A DNA stretch of 64,000 bases from NCBI RefSeq assembly GCF_014192335.1, contig NZ_JACHXU010000028.1, forward strand, positions 1 to 64,000. The letters are read 5' to 3'. The number at the start of each line of letters is the position of its first letter. Within the stretch, counting starts at the first letter, position 1. A model generated the notes under the pieces. The model made no database searches. It saw only the letters and a list, made by a program, of their open reading frames with translations, and was not told where the DNA came from. The position numbers and the translations under genes are program-made. This document shows, in pieces, positions 17,635 through 26,784 of this stretch. The DNA comes from Aporhodopirellula rubra (GTDB lineage: Bacteria; Planctomycetota; Planctomycetia; Pirellulales; Pirellulaceae).

Positions 17635-19101
17635 TCAAACTTCCGAGGGCAGCCGGTCTTTTCCGAGCGAGTAACTCAGCACTTCGGCGAGCGACTGAAA
17701 ACGGAACTCGTACCCGCTCGACGATAACTTTTCAGGAATCACCCGCGTGCTGGCGAGCAACAACGCATCGGCCATTTCACCGACCGCAACCCGTAACGCC
17801 GCCGCCGGTGCTGGAAACAACGCGGGACGACCAAGGACACGGCCGAGCGTTTTGGCAAATTCACGATTGGTCATCGGAGACGGTGAAACAAAATTGACCG
17901 GCCCCGACACCGAGTCGGTGTGGATCAAGTGAACGATCCCACCGAGAACATCATCCAACGCGATCCAGCTCCAGTACTGCCGCCCGCTTCCGAGCGATCC
18001 ACCACAGAACTTCGCCGGCACCAGCATCTGCTCGAGCGCCCCGCCCTTGGGCGACAGCACAATTCCGAATCGAGCGTTCGCGACTCGCACGCCTGCCTCG
18101 GCCGCCGCCTCACACGATCCTTCCCATTGCTGCGACACGCCCGCGAGGAAATCGTCGCCCGGTGCGGACGTCTCGTTCAATATCTCGTCGCCGCGGTTGC
18201 CATAAAATCCAGTCGCCGATGCACAAATCAAGGTTTCCGGTCGGTTGGACAGCTTCGCCATCCGTTCGCACAACTCTCGCGTCTTCAAAACGCGACTGTC
18301 ACGGATCTCTTGCTTGACGTCATCGGTCCAACGCTTGCTCGCGATCGACTTCCCCGCGAGATGAACGACCACGTCGACATCGTTGAACTTTTCAAACTCT
18401 TCATCGCTCGACCAAGCCGCGATCTCATCCTCACCACCGGTCTTTCCTCGCGTGATCTTGACAACGCGGTGCCCCAAAAGCGTTAACAGATTGCACAATG
18501 CGGAACCGACTAACCCCGTCGCTCCCGAAACCGCAATCGTTTTCGGTTCCGACGGATACTTCGCCATCAACGCCAGATCGTCTCGCGTCACGCGGTGCCG
18601 GTACGCGAACATTGCCTCCAACTTCGATCGCACCATCGATCCGCCTAGCACCTCGCCAAACGTTTTCATGGGCACCTGATACGACACGTCATCGGTCATC
18701 CGCGACGCATTCGGGCCCGTGCCTTGGAACCGATGCTGGTGATGCCAAAACGCGAACGGACCGGAATCTTGCACGTCCGCGAACAGGGTCGGAGGATCGT
18801 ACAGCGTATGGCGAGCCTTCCATCGCAGCGACACACCAAACAGCCCCGTCTTCAACACCACGCGACTGCCAACGGCGAGGCTGTTGTCGCTGTGTTCGAT
18901 TTCGACCGATTCCCACGGCGGCACCAATCGGCCCAGACAACCAGGACGCGAGTGGTAGTCATACGCGTCTTCCACCGAGACCGGCAAATCCACTCCCGCC
19001 ACATACCGCGACGCACCGGCGGGCGTCTCCACGGCATCCCCGCTCGCGCCGCCGTCGGCGGTCTCCGCACCGTTACTCATGCCGTTGCCCGCACGCGTCA
19101 T
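17635..19101 (-). CDS. TIGR01777-type NAD(P)-dependent epimerase with N-terminal SRPBCC domain
   Basis: The protein has about 488 residues from ATG 19101. A TTG at 19137 and an ATG at 19080 are alternatives; GGTGA sits just before 19101. Residues roughly 35-175 form an SRPBCC/START-like domain (YVAGVDLPVSVEDAYDYHSR, FWHHQHRFQGTG). The rest is a short-chain epimerase of the YfcH/TIGR01777 type with the nucleotide loop SGATGLVGSALCNLL, the signature HLAGKSIASKRWT, ICASATGFYGNRGDE, and the C-terminal PFRFP-like region (LGRPALFPAPAAALRVAVGEMADALLLASTRV). The SRPBCC-epimerase fusion is known in several phyla; the substrate is unknown. No signal peptide is visible. It is divergent from the sulfatase gene across 441 bases. 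Confidence 0.85.
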   Translation of the reverse strand: MTRAGNGMSNGAETADGGASGDAVETPAGASRYVAGVDLPVSVEDAYDYHSRPGCLGRLVPPWESVEIEHSDNSLAVGSRVVLKTGLFGVSLRWKARHTLYDPPTLFADVQDSGPFAFWHHQHRFQGTGPNASRMTDDVSYQVPMKTFGEVLGGSMVRSKLEAMFAYRHRVTRDDLALMAKYPSEPKTIAVSGATGLVGSALCNLLTLLGHRVVKITRGKTGGEDEIAAWSSDEEFEKFNDVDVVVHLAGKSIASKRWTDDVKQEIRDSRVLKTRELCERMAKLSNRPETLICASATGFYGNRGDEILNETSAPGDDFLAGVSQQWEGSCEAAAEAGVRVANARFGIVLSPKGGALEQMLVPAKFCGGSLGSGRQYWSWIALDDVLGGIVHLIHTDSVSGPVNFVSPSPMTNREFAKTLGRVLGRPALFPAPAAALRVAVGEMADALLLASTRVIPEKLSSSGYEFRFQSLAEVLSYSLGKDRLPSEV

Positions 19102-19542
19102 CGCATCGTCACCAGTAAGATCGCTCGAATCTTGCAAAATCTTTGCCTATATAAGTGGATTTCATTCGTACTGTTAGAGAGGGTCAACACACACGCGACT
19201 CTCAGTAGACCATTCGGCATTGAAACCTGCTCTGCCATTCGCCGGTTTAACCTGCTCTACCATTCGGCAGGAAAACCTACACCGCCCTTTGAGCGATGCG
19301 CGCACACAGCCCGAGCACCATCGACTCAAGACGCGGCGATGCAAATCACAGGCCGTTCGTTGTCAGACACACGCCCCGCCGGGATCGTCCAACGCAATGC
19401 GTTGCCCCGGCTTCCCAATTCGCAGACTCACCAATGCCTCCCTTCATCAAGATACAATGACGCCGGTCGAGTGAACCCTTTCTCACGGTGGTCCACTTTC
19501 CTGCCGATCCCCATTCCCACCTGATTCCCACGCCCCACCATC
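19102..19542. other. Divergent promoter region between epimerase and sulfatase genes
   Basis: This 441-base gap should hold promoters for both flanking genes. The only structure seen is a short run of three imperfect 25-base repeats at 19201-19276. No coding frame here has family features. Confidence 0.5.
19201..19276 (+). repeat. Three imperfect 25-base tandem repeats
   Basis: The units start at 19201, 19227 and 19252. All share a CCATTCGGC or CCATTCGCC core; the last two begin CTGCTCT and end in AAC. They lie between two divergent genes and could be operator-like, but a neutral tandem duplication is equally possible. Confidence 0.5.
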
Positions 19543-21075
19543 ATGATGATTCGCTACCAGCCTCGGATTCGTCCTTCGTTCCTGACTCCGCCTCGAACAT
19601 ACCGTCACCCCCAAAACGCTGCGACTCGTGCCCTGTGGGCGTTCAGTTTGTTTCTCGTGTTCGGTTCACTATTCGCACCTGCCCGAACAGTTGATGCCAC
19701 CACGCCTCCCAACGCGTTGATCATCTTAGCCGACGATTGCACGTTCAACGATTTGCCGGTCTACGGCGGCGTGAATGCCAAGACGCCGAACCTCGATCAA
19801 TTTGCCACCGAAGGCATGGTATTCAATCACGCCTATCTCGCCGAGGCGATGTGCCAGCCCTGCCGCGCGGAACTTTACACTGGGCAGTACCCGATGCGAA
19901 ACGGTTGTGCATGGAACCATTCGTCTAGCCTCAGCGAAACGCAAAGCATGCCTCATCACTTGGGCAAAATCGGATACCGAGTCGGCTTAGCGGGCAAAGT
20001 CCACGTCGCACCTCGCAAAGCGTTCCCGTTCGAAAAAGTCGACGGCTTTGAACCCGCCTGCACGCACAACCCCACTCGGCCCCATGACCTATCGTCGGTG
20101 CGTGAATTCATCACACGCAGTGGCGACGAACCTTTCTGCCTCGTCGTTGCGTTGGTCGACCCGCACGTGCCGTGGGTGATGGGCGACGCGTCGAAGTACC
20201 CGCCCGCTGAACTGGAGTTGCCGCCCAACATCGCCGACACGGAACTGACACGCGAAGCGTTCTCACGCTATCTCGCCGAAATCACTTACATGGACGGCCA
20301 AGTCGGCGAGCTGCTCTCGATGCTCGACTCCACCGGCCACACCGATGACACGTTGGTGATGTTCTCATCCGAACAAGGCTCACAATTCCCGGGCAACAAA
20401 TGGACGAACTGGGACACAGGACTGCATACCGCGTTGATCGCGCGATGGCCGGGCGTGGTTCCACGCGGCGTCCGCACCGATGCGTTGGTCCAATACGCCG
20501 ACGTGCTCCCCACCCTCGTCGACGTTGCCAGCGGTACGGTCGACACCGATGCTTTTGATGGCACCAGCTTCCTGCCCGTGCTCAAACAACAGACCGACAC
20601 GCATCGGCAATATGTCTATGGCGTGCACAACAACGTGCCTGAAGGACCTCCCTACCCGGTTCGCTCGATCAGCAACGGCACCTACCGCTACATCCGCAAC
20701 CTCAGCCCCAACAATCTCTATATCGAGAAACACGTGATGGGCACGCAGCACGAAACCAACGTCGCTCGTAACTATTGGCGCACCTGGGTTTGGGACTCCA
20801 CGACGTCGCCGGACATCTACAATCTCGTCCTTCGCTATCAACATCGGCCCGCCGAAACACTCTACCACACCGCCAGCGACCCGTATGAAATGCAGAACCT
20901 AATCGGCTCCGATTCCACGGCATCGATTCACCAGGAACTCAGCAGCGAACTCGATCGTTGGCTCGAATCTCAAGGCGACCCCGGCATCGATCAAGACACC
21001 ATCGCCACCCACCGTGCCGCGAAACAAGGCAACCACCTCTACCGTGCCCCGGCGGCCAAATCAGATTCGAATTAG
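19543..21075 (+). CDS. Type I (formylglycine) sulfatase, exported
   Basis: This protein has 510 residues. The N-terminus has a basic lead and a hydrophobic segment (about 30-48, ALWAFSLFLVFGSLFAPA), consistent with export. Metal-binding Asp64-Asp65 lie in LIILADDC. The sulfatase signature is Cys104-x-Pro-x-Arg108 (CQPCRAELYTG), where Cys104 would be turned into formylglycine. Later motifs are GKVHVAP, VALVDPHVPW and FSSEQGSQFPGNKWTNWDTG, which carries metal and sulfate ligands. These enzymes hydrolyse sulfate esters, and planctomycetes carry large sets aimed at sulfated algal polysaccharides. The substrate cannot be told here. Two adjacent ATG codons (19543, 19546) are possible starts, and neither has a clear SD. 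No sulfatase-maturing enzyme is nearby. Confidence 0.93.
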   Translation: MMIRYQPRIRPSFLTPPRTYRHPQNAATRALWAFSLFLVFGSLFAPARTVDATTPPNALIILADDCTFNDLPVYGGVNAKTPNLDQFATEGMVFNHAYLAEAMCQPCRAELYTGQYPMRNGCAWNHSSSLSETQSMPHHLGKIGYRVGLAGKVHVAPRKAFPFEKVDGFEPACTHNPTRPHDLSSVREFITRSGDEPFCLVVALVDPHVPWVMGDASKYPPAELELPPNIADTELTREAFSRYLAEITYMDGQVGELLSMLDSTGHTDDTLVMFSSEQGSQFPGNKWTNWDTGLHTALIARWPGVVPRGVRTDALVQYADVLPTLVDVASGTVDTDAFDGTSFLPVLKQQTDTHRQYVYGVHNNVPEGPPYPVRSISNGTYRYIRNLSPNNLYIEKHVMGTQHETNVARNYWRTWVWDSTTSPDIYNLVLRYQHRPAETLYHTASDPYEMQNLIGSDSTASIHQELSSELDRWLESQGDPGIDQDTIATHRAAKQGNHLYRAPAAKSDSN

Positions 21076-21130
21076 CGATGCGTCGTCGATAAGAACGGGC
21101 GGCACGAGCAGCCTTGCGAGTAACTTCGTT

Positions 21131-21210
21131 CTGCATACGAGCGAGGTTCGCCAGGACCTGATCCACCGCCGAGCGACGGTGGCTACAACCAAATGGAAAT
21201 GCTCTAGCGC
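21131..21210 (-). repeat. Dispersed repeat, copy A (minus orientation)
   Basis: Read on the minus strand this matches 36831-36900 closely: gcatttccatttggttgtag, then an imperfect hairpin CCACCGTCG/CGGCGGTGG, then tcctggcgaacctcgct. It lies between the convergent sulfatase gene and the 117-residue gene. Two copies in one window suggest a family spread through the genome. Confidence 0.75.
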
Positions 21211-21338
21211 GGGCGGATTCAGAAGACGTGGAAATGCTTTCAACCATCGCGAATGCGGATCGGCTTCTGGCAGACCTCCAGCCCAGCAGACCTCCAGCCC
21301 CAACCGCGACTGACGCTTGAGGCACCAAAGCAATCCGC

Positions 21339-21692
21339 CTATCGGCTCGCGATCGTATAGCCGCTCCAGTAGTCCGGTTCCGACTTGTCGGGAAAGTCTC
21401 CGATAGGCGCAACGGGATCGTCGAACTGATGCTGCATAGGCAAAACTTGATACGGCACGAGCGGAAAATGAAAAGTACGTTCGCGATCCGCATCGATCGC
21501 TTGGTGGGATGACCTGAATCCGAGGGCTCGAGACATCGGAAAATCAAAAAGCGCCCCCTCGCAATTCTCCGACTCTGCCGCGGGCTTGGGTGCGATGCCG
21601 TTTATCCAATCAGCAGCAGAAGCAAACCCGGGCGACAAAGCGATCACCACCATCAAAACGCCTGTATTCAGTTTCCCTGTATTCAGTCTCAT
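21339..21692 (-). CDS. Short secreted protein of unknown function
   Basis: This protein has 117 residues. A near-perfect ribosome binding site (AAGGAG) sits 7 bases before ATG 21692, which makes this a convincing gene despite its size. Residues 1-26 look like a signal peptide (hydrophobic VLMVVIALSPGFASA, cut before ADWING). The mature part has about 90 residues, with a Pro-rich, Tyr/His-containing stretch (FHFPLVPYQVLPMQHQFDDP) and no lipobox, repeat or known motif. The 5' end contains a 15-base tandem duplication that gives LNTG twice. It lies downstream of the CxxCH gene on the same strand with a 135-base gap. No function can be assigned. Confidence 0.7.
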   Translation of the reverse strand: MRLNTGKLNTGVLMVVIALSPGFASAADWINGIAPKPAAESENCEGALFDFPMSRALGFRSSHQAIDADRERTFHFPLVPYQVLPMQHQFDDPVAPIGDFPDKSEPDYWSGYTIASR

Positions 21693-21827
21693 CGTACACT
21701 CCTTGTAAGAACGCGTGAAACTCGAAAATAGCGACCCAGCCCCCCCCGACAGATCAGTTTCGCCTTTTAATGAACTCTCGTCGAAAGTGGCAAAGCGGCT
21801 TCGTTCTTATCGAGCCGCGTTGGCAGT

Positions 21828-23126
21828 TCAATAGGCCGAAAACTCAGCTTTTGTGTCTAGCAAGATCGCCAAAACATCCTCTCGTTCCCTCGTCGATAAG
21901 TGGGCGTATTTCTCTCGAGTGTCTTTCCCCTGGAGCACCTCTCTCAGCCGACGATACACGGCGTCGAGCAACGGTTGTGGAAGAGCGTCGAACGATTCAG
22001 AGTAGATCAGATAACTACAGCGATATCGAAAAACGGTCTGTTGTAGGTTCAACTCTCGCAACGAGCGGCCACTGCGATCATGGGGGCCACGTTCAGAAAA
22101 CGCTTCTGCAAATCCGCTCGTCCCTGACACCGGCTCGCTCAATTCGACTTCGCCAACCATCAATACCCCGTCAACCAAACGTTCAGCGATTTGATCCAAA
22201 ATGATTTCATCCTCGGCTGACAACCCAAGCGATTCCTGTCCCCTTTTTTGACTCCTTTGCTCCGATCGATGAATCATGATTCGTGCTCGATGGTTGGACT
22301 CGGTGAGCAAATTATGCATCGAAACTTGATGCTGCAAAACAAGCAGCGCCACCAGATCGCTGTGCGGCGACAAATACTTCGACACATCGAACCACTTCGA
22401 CAAATCAACCACATTCCCATTACCGTGGTTAACCTCCCCGCTGACCTCGTTACCCCGATCGATCATCAGGTTCCCCAAATGCGATTGATTGCCATGTCGA
22501 CCGCTGACGAACCAACCCGCCCAACGTGTTTCGATCGGTCCGGCCGCATTGGGCAATATCGAATCGGAAGGGAACATCCGATCGCCATTTCGATTCACGA
22601 ACACCGATTGCATCATCAGCCCGGGAACTCGTCCGGTGTCACTCGACGCGTGACAAAACAAACACCGCTCCGTCTTGCGAACAACCTGAACCGGCGTACT
22701 CGGTTGCGATTGATCGACGGTGTAAAAAACGGTTCCTAACAACGCATCCGTCGATGCAATCTCGATCGTTTCGGCACCGGGAATCCACGCAACATAGGTA
22801 TCGTCATTGAAGTAAATCGCACGTGGATTGGCGGACGAGATCAGATGCCGCTGGAGGCTCGTTTTGGAAAACACGAGCGTCTGTGACGACACCGGAATTT
22901 CCAATTCGGTCAACAGCGAAACTAAGTATCCATATTGAGTGTCGCTCGCGAGCGTGCTCTCGCCGCGTTCAATACGCTGCTGCAACGCGGATACAGGATC
23001 GGTCGCGGTTGCCTTGGAATACTCGATCGGGCGCTGCTCGTACGACAACTGAGCAGCAGCACGGTTGCCTGCCATGCCAATCACTAACGTCACGAAAACG
23101 ATCGTACTCGATGGCCACGTTTTCAT
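21828..23126 (-). CDS. Secreted protein with a single CxxCH heme-binding motif
   Basis: The protein has about 432 residues from ATG 23126, chosen because it begins a signal peptide (MKTWPSSTIVFVTLVIGMAG, cut near AAA-Q). An upstream ATG at 23183 would add 19 residues that mask it. One c-type heme motif, Cys155-x2-Cys158-His159 (TERCLFCHAS), is followed by a conserved-looking segment (GLMMQSVFVNRNGDRMF, ETRWAGWFVSGRHGNQSHLGN). This resembles a family of periplasmic proteins with a CxxCH motif and no assigned enzyme activity. The C-terminal half is helical and ends in REDVLAILLDTKAEFSAY. A role in periplasmic electron transfer is inference. It is divergent from the alpha/beta hydrolase gene at 23379. 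Confidence 0.75.
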   Translation of the reverse strand: MKTWPSSTIVFVTLVIGMAGNRAAAQLSYEQRPIEYSKATATDPVSALQQRIERGESTLASDTQYGYLVSLLTELEIPVSSQTLVFSKTSLQRHLISSANPRAIYFNDDTYVAWIPGAETIEIASTDALLGTVFYTVDQSQPSTPVQVVRKTERCLFCHASSDTGRVPGLMMQSVFVNRNGDRMFPSDSILPNAAGPIETRWAGWFVSGRHGNQSHLGNLMIDRGNEVSGEVNHGNGNVVDLSKWFDVSKYLSPHSDLVALLVLQHQVSMHNLLTESNHRARIMIHRSEQRSQKRGQESLGLSAEDEIILDQIAERLVDGVLMVGEVELSEPVSGTSGFAEAFSERGPHDRSGRSLRELNLQQTVFRYRCSYLIYSESFDALPQPLLDAVYRRLREVLQGKDTREKYAHLSTREREDVLAILLDTKAEFSAY

Positions 23127-23378
23127 GCTGACGGTTCTCAGTCTAAAGGATGGATCAAAACGATATTGTATTAGGAAGATCATTCGGAAACGACATTAAT
23201 TCTTGCGCTGCGATCACTTGCTGCATATCACGGGGCATCGGTCGCTCTCATTTTCTGCCACGAAACGCAACCACCGGGAACAGACGTTCCTCAATGCTCC
23301 TCGATTCGCGGGATGCTATATTCCCAACCCTTATTCGAAAGTACTACCGCGACCTATCAAACGACGAGAACGAGAAAC

Positions 23379-24710
23379 ATGAAACCGCTTCCGCTCTTTC
23401 GACTTGGACTCCTCTTCTTCACGTTGATCACGGCATCCACGTACACTCGTCTCGCGGCTGAAGAGTTCACGCTGCGTGGAATCGTTCGCGATACGAGCGA
23501 CAATATCTTGCCGGGTGTGTCGATCGAAGTTTCCGGCTCGGAGGTCGCAACCCGTTCCGATGAAGACGGGGCGTTTTCTCTGGCGATCGATTCCTCTGAA
23601 TCAATCCGGTTGGACTTGTCCAAGGATGGGTATCTCGCCAAACAAATGCTGATCTCGCAGCTCGGCAAACCAATCGAAGCCACACTCGTCGCGAAGACCG
23701 ATGACACCGGATTGATACGACTGATCAAACCGATCTCAATGTCACACAGTCTGGGTGAGATCCGCCGTGATCGTGCCAAATACGAGAATCGAGCGATGGA
23801 CGAGAAACTCTACCAAGAGATCGTCGAACGCTATGGTGAAAAGCCCGCCGAGGAAGCCGCATTCCGAATCTACCTCCCTCCACGCGTCCCCACGATCAAT
23901 GGGTTGTTCCTGATTTCAGAACACGGCGTCGGTGGCCCGATGATCGAACATCCTCTCGTCAGAGAATTTGCGGACCGACATCACTTGGCATTGATCGGAG
24001 TCCTAGGAAACGCGATTCAACGGGGAATCTTTCCGGCCAGCGTCTTGGATGAAATCCTGGTCGACATCGCCCAACAAGTGAACCATCCCGAAATCGCGTC
24101 GGTTCCGGCATTCACGTTCGGACACTCCAACGGCACGGGGTTCTCCGCGTCCTACGCCGCGATGCGACCGGACCGAGTCATCGGCTGGGTTTCGTTTCAC
24201 TCCGGCGGCAGTTGGCATCTTGTGTTCCCCGGTGTCGAGAAAGTCCCAGGGCTCGTGATGCACGGAAACCAAGATAGTTATTTCGATCAAGGACAGACGG
24301 AAGCCGTCGAGAGCCTTCGACGCGAACGTCAGGCGCCGATCGCACTGCTGGTCGACGGTGAGTCGGGGCATTGGCCTCGCAACCGAGAGCACACCTTTTC
24401 GTTGGTACTCGCGTTCTGCGAATCGTGCCTTCGCATCCGCTTAGCGGCCACCGATGAAATTGACAGCGACAAAACGTGGAACCGCTCCGAATTGCAACCC
24501 GCGGTAATTCAATCGGGCTGGCTCGGCGGCGCCTATGATCGCTCCGCCGGCGGAATGCAAATGCTCGAAATTGCTCGCTTTGCGGACTTCCCAGGCGACC
24601 GAGATATAGCCAACTGGTTACCCGACGAATCCTTCGCCAAGGCCTGGCAAACCTATGGAGCCACTGGGGCTCCGTTCACAGCACCTGCTAGTGCCCCGCT
24701 CGCGGAATAG
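23379..24710 (+). CDS. Secreted alpha/beta hydrolase with N-terminal carboxypeptidase-regulatory-like domain
   Basis: The protein has 443 residues from ATG 23379, which follows CGAGAAAC and begins a signal peptide (MKPLPLFRLGLLFFTLITAS). Residues about 30-105 form a carboxypeptidase-regulatory-like beta-sandwich (GIVRDTSDNILPGVSIEV, DGAFSLAI, LSKDGYLAK). The remainder is an alpha/beta hydrolase resembling feruloyl-esterase or PHB-depolymerase-like enzymes. The nucleophile elbow is Gly-His-Ser250-Asn-Gly, with HGNQDSYFD and a final His in GESGHWPRNREH as probable acid and base. Substrate is unknown; a polysaccharide or ester is plausible next to a sulfatase. The 3' end overlaps a decayed antisense FG-GAP gene by 58 bases. 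An in-frame ATG at 23313 is less likely. Confidence 0.82.
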   Translation: MKPLPLFRLGLLFFTLITASTYTRLAAEEFTLRGIVRDTSDNILPGVSIEVSGSEVATRSDEDGAFSLAIDSSESIRLDLSKDGYLAKQMLISQLGKPIEATLVAKTDDTGLIRLIKPISMSHSLGEIRRDRAKYENRAMDEKLYQEIVERYGEKPAEEAAFRIYLPPRVPTINGLFLISEHGVGGPMIEHPLVREFADRHHLALIGVLGNAIQRGIFPASVLDEILVDIAQQVNHPEIASVPAFTFGHSNGTGFSASYAAMRPDRVIGWVSFHSGGSWHLVFPGVEKVPGLVMHGNQDSYFDQGQTEAVESLRRERQAPIALLVDGESGHWPRNREHTFSLVLAFCESCLRIRLAATDEIDSDKTWNRSELQPAVIQSGWLGGAYDRSAGGMQMLEIARFADFPGDRDIANWLPDESFAKAWQTYGATGAPFTAPASAPLAE

Positions 24711-25255
24711 CAACGCAGCCCGACACGAACCCGCTCATCGGTTGCCGGATTCTCAAACCAGACGACGCCCCACCCGCCGTTTTCTTCGGTGGTGGAGATG
24801 TCGGTGTCTCCGTCGACATTGCCATTGCCATTGAGATCGAGGTCGAGATCAACCAGGTGGGCGTTATCGATCTTCTTACCCGACTCCGGGCCGGGCACGT
24901 CCATCAAGGTGCTCGTCCAGTCACGCGGGAACATGCCGTCGCCTGTCAAAGTCAGATACCAAAGCTGGGCTTCGTACTCTGGAATGATCACGATTTCGGG
25001 ATGACCGGAATCGCCGTTGATCTCCATGATCGCAACGCCTTTCGGTTTGCCCTCTAACTTCACACTTTCAGGAAGGGTTGGCGCCGGCACGGTGATCTTT
25101 TGGTACCGCGGTGATCCGGCGTCATTGGTGCGGATGTGAGACTGAACGTGCTCACCAACAACAAACCCAATGCCGTTATTACCCGCATCCAATTCAAAGC
25201 TATCGTTCCATTTGCATTTCCGTGGGCTCTTTCGTTCGCCGCGGTTGTAAACCAA
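24653..25255 (-). pseudogene. Remnant of an FG-GAP/VCBS-repeat protein gene
   Basis: The 200-codon minus-strand frame encodes pieces typical of planctomycete FG-GAP proteins: PKGVAIMEINGDSGHPEIVI, HLVDLDLDLNGNGNVDGDTD, and TEENGGWGVVWFENP. The fragment has no ATG (only a TTG at 25255), no signal peptide, and too few repeats for a propeller. Upstream, the neighbouring frame continues with GHHRIEDHRVWF, which suggests a frameshift near 25255. The 3' end runs 58 bases into the hydrolase gene on the other strand. The whole looks like a truncated, decaying gene; an expressed short gene is less likely. Confidence 0.5.
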
Positions 25256-25447
25256 ACGCGATGATCTTCGATTCGATGATGGCCCTCTTTTTCAAGACGG
25301 CACGAACCAAAACGGGGCGATTCGTTTCCTCTTTCTCTTATTTCGTGAAATTTCCGTACGACGTGTAAGAAAGGAGGCAACGCGTGTCACTAACGGGGTG
25401 TTCGGTGTCCGAACCGCTTTTCATCCCCCGTTCTGAGGAAAAACAAC

Positions 25448-26533
25448 ATGCCCCACATCGCTCGCAGCAAATGTCGTAAACCGATCCCGAAAAACTCACG
25501 TCGCCGGTTGCTCTACCAGACCTTCGAAGATCGACAGGTACTCAGTGCCGTCGGTGTGCTCTCCGATGGTGTTGTGAACATCCAAGCGAATGATCAAGAC
25601 AACAACATTTCGGTTCACACCGTCCGCGAAACTCAAACCCTCGTCGTGACTGTGGACGGGCGAGTTGCCGAGTTCCCAAACGCCCGTGTTCGGCACCTTC
25701 AGATAAATGCTGCGGGCGGCGACGACATCGTAACGATCGATGACAGCGTTCGCCAAACGACGAGCATCCGCGGCGGACTCGGCAACGACGTGATCTTCGG
25801 CAGCAAACAAGCCGATCGAATCGCCGGAGGACCAGGCTACGACACGATCCACGCCGGGGCCGGCAACGATTTCATCTCGGGTGGGGCCGATGGCGACTAT
25901 ATCGAAGGAGGTGATGGAAACGACAGAATCAAAGGCAACGCCGGAGTCGACATTCTGTTTGGTGGGGCGGGCAACGATCGGATCGAGGCAGGCGACGGCG
26001 ACGACTACGCCATCGGCGGGTCCGGCAACGACGAACTGTCCGGTGGCGATGGCGACGACTGGCTGTTCGGCGACGCAACGAACAGTTACCCGGAAGGATA
26101 CGTGGATCCGGTCGAATACGCTCGCGATTTTTCGGACAGCAACCGTGGCCACGACGTGATCGATGGTGGTGACGGCAACGACAAGATTCTCGGCGGCCGC
26201 GGTGATGACCTTCTCTACGGCGGCGCCGGCAACGACATGATTCGTGGTGGAGCAGGCGACGACGGCATCCGAGGCGGCAATGGCGACGACGAAATCCACG
26301 GTGGCATCGGCGACGATAAACTTGGCGGCGGTGAAGGAAGCGATGAAATCAATGGCGATGCGGGCGACGACGTCCTCATCGGTGGTGCCGGTCGGGATCG
26401 CCTCAACGGCGGTGAAGGGCGTGATCAAATCAATGCCCGCGACGGCGTCGTCGATTTCATTCTCACCGACGGATTTGACGATCTTCGCGTCGACCGATTC
26501 GATGTAATCGCGATCCACGTCGACGAAGATTGA
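25448..26533 (+). CDS. RTX-type calcium-binding repeat protein with LEPR-XLL-like N-terminus
   Basis: The protein has 361 residues. ATG 25448 is preceded by CTGAGGAAAAACAAC, a good SD. Residues 1-40 are basic and contain RRRLLYQTFEDRQVLSAVG, which resembles the LEPR-XLL signal found at the N-termini of large exported planctomycete proteins. From about residue 110 to 340 there are many nonapeptide repeats of the GGxGxDxxx type (GGAGNDRIEAGDGDDYAIGG and others), which bind calcium in a parallel beta-roll. One insertion near residues 210-235 (NSYPEGYVDPVEYARDF) breaks the array. No enzymatic domain is visible, so a structural or adhesive surface role is likely. It may be exported by the same route as the giant protein starting at 46147. 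Confidence 0.88.
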   Translation: MPHIARSKCRKPIPKNSRRRLLYQTFEDRQVLSAVGVLSDGVVNIQANDQDNNISVHTVRETQTLVVTVDGRVAEFPNARVRHLQINAAGGDDIVTIDDSVRQTTSIRGGLGNDVIFGSKQADRIAGGPGYDTIHAGAGNDFISGGADGDYIEGGDGNDRIKGNAGVDILFGGAGNDRIEAGDGDDYAIGGSGNDELSGGDGDDWLFGDATNSYPEGYVDPVEYARDFSDSNRGHDVIDGGDGNDKILGGRGDDLLYGGAGNDMIRGGAGDDGIRGGNGDDEIHGGIGDDKLGGGEGSDEINGDAGDDVLIGGAGRDRLNGGEGRDQINARDGVVDFILTDGFDDLRVDRFDVIAIHVDED

Positions 26534-26784
26534 CGTATCACGAAACCAACGCCGTTCGCTCGGTCAACGCGTGCCCCAGCATCGCAAGGCAGAGCAAACA
26601 AGGCTGAGCGAACGGGCCCCCATCAACTGCTCGCGACAACATCGACCGACACAGGCAGGTCACGTGATTCCAGAATCGCCGCGTCTCCGGTATCCACATC
26701 GTGTACCATCGGTTAACACCGCGAGTGAGCATTGTTTTCCAATCGCGGTTCTAAACCCTTTGATCGAATTCCAGGCCTATTAAG

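Noticed and set aside
25496..26518. 340-codon minus-strand frame
   Set aside because: It mirrors the RTX nonapeptide repeats; the Val/Ala/Ile/Asp composition is the antisense of GGxGxD repeats.
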